Below, one piece after another: positions 1-5,243 of a stretch of 7,595 nucleotides of DNA (the stretch's first letter is position 1; the number at the start of each line of letters is the position of its first letter). The stretch covers positions 1-7,595 of the forward strand of contig CAAFNI010000091.1 in assembly GCA_900764215.1 (NCBI GenBank). Direction: 5' to 3'. Origin of the DNA: an uncultured Sutterella sp. (GTDB taxonomy: Bacteria > Pseudomonadota > Gammaproteobacteria > Burkholderiales > Burkholderiaceae_F). Both the position numbers and the translations under genes were made by a program. A model generated the notes under the pieces. That model made no database searches. It worked only from the letters and a program-made list of their open reading frames with translations, and had not been told where the DNA came from.

Positions 1-1
1 C

Positions 2-364
2 TGGAGCGCGTCGCGCCCGGTTCTGTCCCAGGTCGCGGCGGCCCAAGGCTTCGTCGTGATCGACGAGCGCACTGAGGGGCGCACGCCGGCCGTCATGGGC
101 ATCGTGAAGGCGAAGTTCGCCCAAGGGGTCGATCTGCCGCTCGTGACCGAGCTGCTTGAGGGGGCCGCGGAAGCCGCGCCCCGCAATGCGGAGGTCTGGG
201 AATACCTTGCCGCCGCCTACTACGCGGCCGAGAGGATCGATCAGGCCCGCATCTGCGCTCGTGTCTGGTTCATCCTGAGCGACAGGCCAGCCGAGCCGCT
301 CAAATACCTTTTGACCAAGTTCGAGACCGGGGAGCAGGCCCGTCGTCTTGCCGCCATTCTTTAA
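2..364 (+). CDS. TPR-like protein, C-terminal part (5' end outside window)
   Basis: The frame is open from base 2 to the TAA at 362-364, so 120 residues are visible and the gene very likely begins upstream. A GTG at 56 with AAGG at 45-48 could start a 102-aa protein, but the codons before it already look coding (third positions almost all G or C) and read smoothly into the rest, so a truncated gene is more likely. One tetratricopeptide-like helix pair can be placed at about bases 190-295, with the spacing W-x2-L-A-x2-Y and a later Ala at consensus position 20. TPR repeats usually mediate protein contacts. No signal peptide is visible because the N-terminus is missing. The next gene starts 15 bases after the stop, so the two are probably co-transcribed, which suggests an envelope or envelope-assembly role. 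The specific function is unknown. Confidence 0.7.
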   Translation, partial: WSASRPVLSQVAAAQGFVVIDERTEGRTPAVMGIVKAKFAQGVDLPLVTELLEGAAEAAPRNAEVWEYLAAAYYAAERIDQARICARVWFILSDRPAEPLKYLLTKFETGEQARRLAAIL

Positions 365-379
365 TTTCGAGGTTCACTC

Positions 380-2029
380 ATGTTCAAGCTCAAACCCATT
401 CTTGCCGCCCTCTCGTGCATCTGCCTGATGCAGACGGCTCAGGCTGCGGAGTTCGTGAAGGAAGTGTCGTCGACCACGGTCGAGCTTCAGAATCAGGCGG
501 TTGAGGCGCCCCTGCAGACGCAGGGCGCCATGCCGGCCGACACGCAGGCCAAGCGCTGGCTGCAGCGCGCCAACAAGATCGAAGGCGCCAATCCCACGGT
601 CCGTCCCGACGGCTCGAAGGAATTCAACGTGATCTACGTCGGCACCTATCGCCAGAAGGCGAGCCTGCGCACGATTTCCGACGTTCGCGCCGTGGGCGGC
701 ATGGTCGCGCAGCTCGATGCCAAGGCCAAGCTCGTCAAGTTCCTCAACTCTCAGGTGAGCGCCGACGTCGGCTCCACGATCCCCCAGCGCACGCCGATGG
801 AGACGGAGTACGACAAGCAGCTGAGCAAGGCCGAAGCTGAAATCAACGAGCTCCTCGGAGAACTCGAAGTGGCCGTGCGCGAGCTCGACGCTGAGAAGGC
901 CGATCAGATCGGCGGCATCAGCATGGACGACCTGCTCGTGCAGGGCATCGCCGAGTCGCTCGCTGCAAAGGGCATTTCGCTCGATCTCGACAAGGCCAAG
1001 GCGGAATCCGCCAAGCGCATCCAGGCGCTGCAGGCCCGCATCAGCACGCTTGACGCCAAGATCGGCAAGCTCAAGGAAGAGCAGAAGAAGCTCGTCGGCG
1101 CTCTTCAGGAAGAGCAGACTTCGTCCATGCAGCTGCTCAGCAGCATGGTCGTGACCGGCGCCGTGACCGTCAACTCGTTCGAGTCCTTCATCGACGGCGA
1201 ATACGTGTGCGCCGTCGTGATCGTCTGGTCGCCCGCGCAGGAGCGCTTCATCCGCAGCGTCCTCGGGCTCGACCGCTCCGATCCCAAGCTCAAGCCCACC
1301 ACGGGCAAGACGCTCAACGAATACATCAACAAGATCAAGTGGGAGACCGTCTCGGGCGGCCGCTGGATCGTCGACAAGGACGGCGTGCCGCATCTCTTTG
1401 CGGTCGGCGTCTCTGAAATTGAAAACGCTCGTACGAGCACGCAGAACCGCGCCCGCGGCATGGCCGAGGCCGATGCGATCACGAATCTTGCGCTCAGCCT
1501 GCAGTCCGACGTCAAGACCCAGATGGATGCCAAGCGCAAGGTCCAGAACCTCAAGGGCAAGGACAACGAGGACGACGTGCAGAGCGCCTCGGCCCTCGCC
1601 AAGGAGATGAAGGCGAGCGTCAAGGAGCTTTCGATCTCCGGCGCCCAGACCGTGATCGACGAGCAGCGCGTCTCGCCCCTGACGGGCCGCAAGGTGCACG
1701 TGCACGTCCTCGAATTCAGCCCGTTCGGCCACAAGACGGCGCTTGACCTCTTCGATGCGCAGAAGCAGGCCGCAGAGGACGTGGGCCGCGCCCAACAGGA
1801 GATCAAGGGCTACATCAACGAAAGCAAGGCCCAGATCGAAGAGGCGCGCCGTGATGCCGAGGCTTACGCCCGCGGCGCCGCTGCCGCGCGCGAAGGCGGC
1901 CGCGATGCTCAGGCCGGCCTTCAGGGCGGCTCCGAGTCGGGCGCCCAGGGCGGCGCGTCCGCGCCCGCCGACGGCAAGCTCGGCAACAGCAGCTTCGGCG
2001 GCGAAGGCGGCGAAGACTTCCAGTTCTGA
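380..2029 (+). CDS. Secreted coiled-coil protein, DUF6844/LPP20-like
   Basis: A 549-aa exported protein. Residues 1-22 form a Sec signal peptide (Lys at 3 and 5, hydrophobic core, A-Q-A cleavage before A23); there is no lipobox, so it should be soluble in the periplasm or bound to partners. GAGG at 369-372 lies 7 bases before the ATG and supports this start. Residues about 142-250 are rich in Lys, Glu, Ala and Leu with heptad-like spacing and should be coiled coil. The block at 255-345 (VTVNSFESF, VCAVVIVWSP, GGRWIVD, HLFAVGVSEI) followed by ARGMAEADAITNLALSL at 358-374 resembles what I recall of DUF6844 proteins and the Ala-rich helix of LPP20-type lipoproteins; this family call is from memory. 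A second charged helix (456-506) leads to a Gly/Ala/Ser-rich tail (507-549) ending in aromatic F-Q-F. No catalytic motif is evident. It stands directly upstream of three lipoprotein genes, so a structural or scaffolding role in the same complex is a reasonable inference. Confidence 0.85.
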   Translation: MFKLKPILAALSCICLMQTAQAAEFVKEVSSTTVELQNQAVEAPLQTQGAMPADTQAKRWLQRANKIEGANPTVRPDGSKEFNVIYVGTYRQKASLRTISDVRAVGGMVAQLDAKAKLVKFLNSQVSADVGSTIPQRTPMETEYDKQLSKAEAEINELLGELEVAVRELDAEKADQIGGISMDDLLVQGIAESLAAKGISLDLDKAKAESAKRIQALQARISTLDAKIGKLKEEQKKLVGALQEEQTSSMQLLSSMVVTGAVTVNSFESFIDGEYVCAVVIVWSPAQERFIRSVLGLDRSDPKLKPTTGKTLNEYINKIKWETVSGGRWIVDKDGVPHLFAVGVSEIENARTSTQNRARGMAEADAITNLALSLQSDVKTQMDAKRKVQNLKGKDNEDDVQSASALAKEMKASVKELSISGAQTVIDEQRVSPLTGRKVHVHVLEFSPFGHKTALDLFDAQKQAAEDVGRAQQEIKGYINESKAQIEEARRDAEAYARGAAAAREGGRDAQAGLQGGSESGAQGGASAPADGKLGNSSFGGEGGEDFQF

Positions 2030-2056
2030 AGCCTGAAATAAAACAATCTCAAACCC

Positions 2057-2085
2057 GCGGCCGGAGAGCTGAAGCGTCCGGCCGC
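2057..2085 (+). other. GC-rich perfect hairpin in the 108-base gap
   Basis: GCGGCCGGA (2057-2065) pairs perfectly with TCCGGCCGC (2077-2085) around an 11-base loop. The bases that follow (actcattgctg) hold no T-tract, so it does not look like a complete intrinsic terminator on the + strand. It lies 27 bases after the stop of the coiled-coil protein gene and about 50 bases before the COG3014-type gene. It could stabilise a processed 3' end, attenuate transcription or serve as a partial terminator. A similar CCGG-rich hairpin occurs in the next gap at 3900-3926. Confidence 0.65.
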
Positions 2086-2109
2086 ACTCATTGCTGATTC
2101 ATCCACCCC

Positions 2110-2115
2110 GATAAT
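2110..2115 (+). promoter_or_regulatory. Possible -10 element before the COG3014-type gene
   Basis: GATAAT differs from the TATAAT consensus at one base and lies 22 bases before the start codon. The nearest -35-like word, TTGCTG at 2091-2096, is only 13 bases upstream, which is too short for an ordinary sigma-70 promoter, and at 17 bases the sequence is unlike TTGACA. The unusually long gap makes an internal promoter plausible, but the evidence is weak. Confidence 0.2.
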
Positions 2116-2137
2116 CCAACCCGAAAGGAAAAACGTC

Positions 2138-3892
2138 ATGAATACTTTGTTTCGTCGTTCCGTTTTGTGTGCGGCCGTAGGCGCGGCCCTGGTGCTCTCG
2201 GGCTGCGCAACGCACAGCGACAAGCTCGGCTTTGCCGACAGCGAAGGTACGAAGACCTATGCCGAAGCTTATGAGCCCGCCCGACAGATGATGCTGCAGG
2301 GCCAGTGGGACGCCATGCGCGCGAAGCTCAACGAAAACACCTCGCGCGAAGTCAAGGAAGAGACCAAGACGGACGACGGCGAGATTCGCCAGACCGCCCG
2401 CACGGAAAAGCTCACGAACGACGAGGAAATGGAGCGCATGATCAAGGAGCAGAGCGAGCTCTCGATCGTCGAGCGCGGTCTTCTCACGCTCAATGTGGGC
2501 GACTTCGAGCGCGCGCTCTTTTACTTTGATGCGGCTGAGGAAAAGCTCGGCCTGACCGAAGCGGACGACACCGTCTCCGGCGCCGCCTCCAAATACGGCA
2601 AGACGGGGCTTTCCGTCCTGCTCGGCTCCGAAGAAATGGCCAACTACGAGCTGCGCGGCTATGAAAAGGTCATGCTTCTCAACTACAAGGCGCTCTGCTA
2701 CATGCTCATGGGCGACCGCAAGGCCTACAACGTGACGCGCCGCGCCATCGACCTGCAGCAGGCCGAATGGGAAAAGTTCAAGCAGGTGCTTGCCGAAAAC
2801 GAATCCAAGCAGAAGGAGCTCAAGGATGACGTGGCCGAGAAGCCCAAGCCCGCCGTCGGCAACATGACGCCCCAGGCCGAAGCCTCGCGCCAGAAGGCGC
2901 TCGACATGCAGTTGAAGCAGCTCGAAGCCATGAAGGAGACCATGACGAAGCAGATGGCCTCCGGCCAGATCGGCCTCATGCAGATGCCCGCCTACTCCGC
3001 TCAGCTCAAGCAGATCGACGGTCAGATCGCTCAGGTGAAGAAGATGAAGGCCTCCGCCGCGGGTCCGTCTCCCGACAAGCTTTCCCTTTCCGACATCGAC
3101 GACCGCTCGGATGAGGTGAAGGCCAAGGCCGCATCGGTGCCCTCGGCCTACGTCAACCCCTTCGGCGACTACCTCAACGCCATGATGATGGAAATCGACG
3201 GCTTTGACGATCCGACGATGCGCCAGAACGCCAAGATCGCCTACAAGAAGGTCGTTGACAACAACAAGGACTGCGTCGCCGCCCGCCAGGCCGTGCGCAA
3301 CGTTGAAAAGGGCGTGGGCAAGGACAAGAAGCTCGTCCAGATCCTGCTCTCCGACGGCTTCTCCCCGTACCAGGTTGAAAAGACCAAGGTCTTCCCGATT
3401 CCGGTCAAGGACCGCGTCATCAACGCCGTGGTGAACTATTCGAACGCCACTCCGGTGCCGACTCAGACGGCCGGCGCCCGCGTCATGGTGGGCGGCAAGA
3501 GCACGAATCTCTCGAGCCTCACCAAGATGGAAAGCCTGATCCTGCGCGACGAAGCCGACCGCCTGCCGCTTCGCGCCACGATGTTCGGCCTTGCCATCCT
3601 GCGTTCGGCCGCTTCCGGCGCGCTTCTCGGCAACCTCGGCTCCGCCCTTGCGGGCAGCATTCAGCACCCCGACACGCGCTCCTGGCTGACGCTTCCCAAT
3701 CAGGGCTACGTTGCGCGCATCGCCGTGCCGAAGTCTCAGAGCACCCTCAAGCTTGAAACGGTCGGCGAGGACGGCGGCGTGCTTGCCACTCAGAACGTCA
3801 AGCTCGCCAAGGATGGTCCCACGGTGGTGTATGCTGTCTCCTACGACAAGAACATGCAGGTGTATGCCAACGCCTTCTCTTGGGTTGACTAA
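2138..3892 (+). CDS. COG3014-type outer-membrane lipoprotein
   Basis: A 584-aa lipoprotein. The signal peptide carries R6-R7, a hydrophobic core and the lipobox L20-S21-G22-C23, followed by Ala, which favours outer-membrane sorting. AAGGA at 2125-2129 is 8 bases before the ATG. The first part is helical and TPR-like: residues 41-66, 110-137 (VERGLLTLNVGDFERALFYF) and 170-207 (YEKVMLLNYKALCYMLMGD). The NPFGDYLNAM block at 340-349 and the AKIAYKKVV helix at 365-373 follow. A C-terminal beta-rich part includes DTRSWLTLP at 512-520 followed by a Y-V-A-R strand. These blocks match my memory of the uncharacterised COG3014 family. Residues about 205-305 look like an extra charged, Lys/Gln/Glu/Met-rich coiled-coil insert, which would make this protein longer than usual for the family. 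A small Gly/Ala segment (485-506) may be weakly amphipathic. The next gene starts 45 bases downstream. No enzymatic motif is seen. The role is unknown; a scaffold partner of the YcfL and LpoB lipoproteins is inferred from position. Confidence 0.88.
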   Translation: MNTLFRRSVLCAAVGAALVLSGCATHSDKLGFADSEGTKTYAEAYEPARQMMLQGQWDAMRAKLNENTSREVKEETKTDDGEIRQTARTEKLTNDEEMERMIKEQSELSIVERGLLTLNVGDFERALFYFDAAEEKLGLTEADDTVSGAASKYGKTGLSVLLGSEEMANYELRGYEKVMLLNYKALCYMLMGDRKAYNVTRRAIDLQQAEWEKFKQVLAENESKQKELKDDVAEKPKPAVGNMTPQAEASRQKALDMQLKQLEAMKETMTKQMASGQIGLMQMPAYSAQLKQIDGQIAQVKKMKASAAGPSPDKLSLSDIDDRSDEVKAKAASVPSAYVNPFGDYLNAMMMEIDGFDDPTMRQNAKIAYKKVVDNNKDCVAARQAVRNVEKGVGKDKKLVQILLSDGFSPYQVEKTKVFPIPVKDRVINAVVNYSNATPVPTQTAGARVMVGGKSTNLSSLTKMESLILRDEADRLPLRATMFGLAILRSAASGALLGNLGSALAGSIQHPDTRSWLTLPNQGYVARIAVPKSQSTLKLETVGEDGGVLATQNVKLAKDGPTVVYAVSYDKNMQVYANAFSWVD

Positions 3893-3899
3893 TTGAATT

Positions 3900-3926
3900 C
3901 CGGTCCGGACGCTCCGTCCGGACCGG
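3900..3926 (+). other. 11-bp perfect hairpin abutting the ycfL ribosome-binding site
   Basis: CCGGTCCGGAC (3900-3910) and GTCCGGACCGG (3916-3926) form a perfect 11-bp stem with the 5-base loop GCTCC. No T-tract follows. Instead the Shine-Dalgarno GGAG of the next gene (3928-3931) begins two bases after the stem. The stem starts 8 bases after the stop codon of the upstream gene. The placement fits a post-transcriptional element that sets mRNA stability or the relative translation of the two flanking genes; a weak terminator is less likely because downstream genes of the same locus follow at once. Confidence 0.75.
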
Positions 3927-3937
3927 CGGAGAGCATT

Positions 3938-4465
3938 ATGAAGAAACTTTTCCTTGTCTCGGCCGCCGCAGGCGCGCTGTTGCTCGGCGGCTGCGCGGCC
4001 GATCAGCCCGCGGTTGCCCCGGAACCCGAACCGATTCAGCTTGTTGATGCGTCCGTGCCCGGCGTTCGCATCTCCTATGCGAGCGAGCAGGTCGCAACCG
4101 CCACGAAGGTCATGAATGCGCGCATCATCCGCAAGGATGCGTTCCCGAAGCTTGCCTTCGAGCTCATCAACTTCACGCGCGCATCGATCCCCGTCGAATA
4201 CAAGGTGCAGTGGGTCGACGTTGACGGCGCGCCGCTTCAGTCGACGGCCGCCTGGCAGCAGACGACCGTCTCCGGCATGGAGGCCAAGCCCGTCGTCTCG
4301 ATCGGCAAGTCCACGAGCGCCGCGACCGCCTATGTCACGGTCCGCTTCCCGACGAGCGTTGAAATCTACGTGCCCACGCCCGATCCCGTCGAAAAGATGC
4401 GTATTGAGCGTCAGGTGATCGACGAATACAACGCCCGCCTCGCCGCCGGCGAAGTGCCGATGTAA
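3938..4465 (+). CDS. ycfL: YcfL family (DUF1425) lipoprotein
   Basis: A 175-aa predicted outer-membrane lipoprotein of unknown biochemical role. The start is set at the ATG at 3938 because GGAG (3928-3931) is 6 bases upstream and the resulting N-terminus (MKKLFLVSAAAG) is a proper lipoprotein signal with lipobox L16-G17-G18-C19. A longer TTG-started version from 3893 would be translated through the hairpin and would bury the signal peptide, so it is rejected. A Pro/Glu-rich linker (about 21-35) precedes the conserved domain: FELINFTRASIPVEYKVQW at 74-92, D-V-D-G at 94-97, a W at 106, and a final strand AYVTVRF at 131-137. This is the YcfL/DUF1425 pattern. About 30 C-terminal residues (146-175, helical and charged) extend beyond where the E. 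coli protein (about 125 aa) should end. It lies immediately upstream of an lpoB-like gene, the same order as in E. coli, which supports both calls. Confidence 0.88.
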   Translation: MKKLFLVSAAAGALLLGGCAADQPAVAPEPEPIQLVDASVPGVRISYASEQVATATKVMNARIIRKDAFPKLAFELINFTRASIPVEYKVQWVDVDGAPLQSTAAWQQTTVSGMEAKPVVSIGKSTSAATAYVTVRFPTSVEIYVPTPDPVEKMRIERQVIDEYNARLAAGEVPM

Positions 4466-4470
4466 AACAC

Positions 4471-4475
4471 AGGAG
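4471..4475 (+). promoter_or_regulatory. Ribosome-binding site with long spacing (lpoB-like gene)
   Basis: AGGAG lies 12 bases before the ATG at 4488 and 15 before the second ATG at 4491, with an A/T-rich spacer (tagatttaaaaa). This is longer than the 6-8 bases seen at the other genes of this locus and favours the first ATG. Less efficient initiation may be expected. Confidence 0.6.
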
Positions 4476-4487
4476 TAGATTTAAAAA

Positions 4488-5030
4488 ATGATGAAGAAGC
4501 TTCTCGCCGTGGCCGCCTGCGGCGCCGTCGCCGGCCTTTCCGGCTGCGCGTCCACACAGTACGCCGCTTATCCCGTCGCCACGCCGTCCGGCCACATGCA
4601 GACCGTCTCGATCGTGGACAGCGCCGAGCGCATCAAGCTCGACACCAAGGTCTCGCTTTCCGACATCATCGCGTTTGCCGAAAACCTGACCAACAAGATG
4701 CTGCAGTCGCCCGTGATCGCCAAGGCCAAGAAGAAGCCGCGCATCGTCGTGGGCTCTCTGAAGCAGAACACGCACGACGAAAACCTGCGCGTGCAGGACA
4801 TCCACGACCGCATTCAGGAAGTCCTGTTCAATTCCGGCGCCGTGCGCGTGCTTGACCGTTCCGCCAACAACTTCGACTACATCATGAAGTCCGAAATCAC
4901 GGACATCGTGACGCGCGCTCCCGACGGCCAGAAGCTCGTCGACTACACGATGAAGATCAAGCTCTTCAATCTCGAGGGCGAGCTCGTGGGCCAGTGGTCC
5001 GACGACCTCTCGCTCTTCAAGAGCCGCTGA
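4488..5030 (+). CDS. lpoB: LpoB-like penicillin-binding-protein activator lipoprotein
   Basis: A 180-aa lipoprotein. In E. coli LpoB is an outer-membrane lipoprotein that crosses the periplasm and binds the UB2H domain of PBP1b, stimulating its glycan-polymerising and transpeptidase activities. Here residues 1-20 form a signal peptide with lipobox L17-S18-G19-C20, followed by Ala and Ser, compatible with outer-membrane sorting. The globular domain starts near residue 55: a helix S-D-I-I-A-F-A-E-N-L-T-N-K-M-L (58-72), the strand PRIVVGSLKQNT (84-95), a helix with D-I-H-D-R-I-Q-E (104-111), VRVLDRS (119-125), YIMKSEITDIV (131-141) and a last sheet about 151-170. This order is that of LpoB. The linker between Cys20 and the domain is only about 35 residues, without the long Pro-rich stretch of E. 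coli LpoB (213 aa in total). The preceding ycfL stop is 22 bases upstream, and a terminator follows at 5090-5129, so this is the last gene of the unit. Whether it activates a PBP in this organism is inference. Confidence 0.85.
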   Translation: MMKKLLAVAACGAVAGLSGCASTQYAAYPVATPSGHMQTVSIVDSAERIKLDTKVSLSDIIAFAENLTNKMLQSPVIAKAKKKPRIVVGSLKQNTHDENLRVQDIHDRIQEVLFNSGAVRVLDRSANNFDYIMKSEITDIVTRAPDGQKLVDYTMKIKLFNLEGELVGQWSDDLSLFKSR

Positions 5031-5089
5031 CGCGCCGCCCGCGCGGGGCTGACCGTTCTCGACGGCAATCCTCGGCGGCGATAATGCAG

Positions 5090-5129
5090 GGCCTCCGCTC
5101 GAAGAACATCGGGCGGAGGCCGTTCTTTT
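5090..5129 (+). terminator. Intrinsic terminator after the lipoprotein locus
   Basis: GGCCTCCGC (5090-5098) pairs with GCGGAGGCC (5113-5121). Inside it, TCGA (5099-5102) continues pairing with TCGG (5109-5112) through one G-T wobble, giving a 13-bp stem with the 6-base loop agaaca. GTTCTTTT follows at 5122-5129. It lies 59 bases after the stop of the lpoB-like gene, in the right place to end that transcript and insulate the phosphatase gene. Confidence 0.85.
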
Positions 5130-5139
5130 GGCCGGAGCC

Positions 5140-5170
5140 GGCCGACCCGGATGTGAATTCGGGTTCGGCC
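5140..5170 (+). other. Imperfect hairpin upstream of the phosphatase gene
   Basis: GGCCGACCCGGAT (5140-5152) can pair with 5157-5170 (attcgggttcggcc) with one bulged T and one G-T wobble around the loop gtga. No T-tract follows. Its first four bases are also part of a second interrupted palindrome, GGCCGG-AG-CCGGCC (5130-5143), so the two cannot fully form at once. It lies between the terminator and the possible -10 element, so it may be a DNA-level operator-like dyad instead of an RNA structure. Confidence 0.4.
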
Positions 5171-5174
5171 CTGA

Positions 5175-5180
5175 TAAAAT
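5175..5180 (+). promoter_or_regulatory. Candidate -10 element for the phosphatase operon
   Basis: TAAAAT, in the AT-rich word TGATAAAATGAA, lies about 60 bases before the phosphatase ATG and just after the terminator and hairpin, where a promoter is needed. The bases 17 upstream (TGTGAA at 5152-5157) match TTGACA poorly, so the promoter may need an activator or use another sigma factor. The call rests on position and the -10 likeness only. Confidence 0.3.
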
Positions 5181-5207
5181 GAACGGAATACCCAGAAGGA
5201 TTCTTCC

Positions 5208-5243
5208 CTGAGTCCGGATTCAAGATCAGATTCAAGATCATGA
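5208..5243 (+). CDS. Possible 11-codon leader peptide coupled to the phosphatase gene
   Basis: A good Shine-Dalgarno, AAGGA at 5196-5200, has no ATG, GTG or TTG after it at a normal distance. It has a CTG at 5208, 7 bases downstream. From there an 11-codon frame (L/M-S-P-D-S-R-S-D-S-R-S) ends in a TGA at 5241-5243 that overlaps the phosphatase ATG as ATGA. The peptide uses TCA and AGA codons repeatedly, which are rare in the genes around it. Such a leader would explain how the phosphatase is translated without its own ribosome-binding site. CTG starts are uncommon, so this remains speculative. Confidence 0.2.
   Translation: MSPDSRSDSRS
5217..5240 (+). repeat. Exact 12-base tandem duplication at the start codon
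   Basis: GATTCAAGATCA occurs twice with no gap (5217-5228 and 5229-5240). The last A of the second copy is the A of the phosphatase ATG. The unit is AT-richer than the surroundings. It may have arisen by slippage, and it separates the AAGGA at 5196-5200 from the start codon. Confidence 0.95.

Noticed and set aside
56..364. Reading the first gene as a complete 102-aa protein starting at GTG 56
   Set aside because: The frame continues open and coding-like to the window edge, so truncation by the window is more likely, although an AAGG at 45-48 keeps the alternative possible.
374..1795. A 473-codon open frame on the - strand opposite the coiled-coil protein gene
   Set aside because: It mirrors the codon phase of a well-supported + strand gene with signal peptide and ribosome-binding site. 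Its product is a Leu/His/Arg/Asp-rich shadow typical of GC-rich antisense frames.
2057..2085. Calling the hairpin at 2057-2085 an intrinsic terminator
   Set aside because: No run of T follows on the + strand. T-rich sequence exists only on the opposite strand, where no gene is supported.
2099..3667. A 522-codon open frame on the - strand opposite the COG3014-type gene
   Set aside because: Same reason: antisense shadow of a GC-rich gene, rich in Leu, His, Gly and Val, with no signal or domain recognised.
3893..3937. TTG-started extension of the ycfL gene through the hairpin
   Set aside because: It would place 15 extra residues before a clear lipoprotein signal peptide and ignore the well-spaced GGAG before the ATG at 3938.
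5059..5085. Promoter-like pair TCGACG and GATAAT just before the terminator
   Set aside because: The spacer is only 15 bases, and transcription would begin inside the terminator stem, giving at most a tiny terminated RNA. More likely chance.
4994..5182. A 62-codon + strand frame overlapping the lpoB end and the terminator
   Set aside because: It begins inside the lpoB-like gene in another frame, runs through the terminator hairpin and has no ribosome-binding site or recognisable domain.
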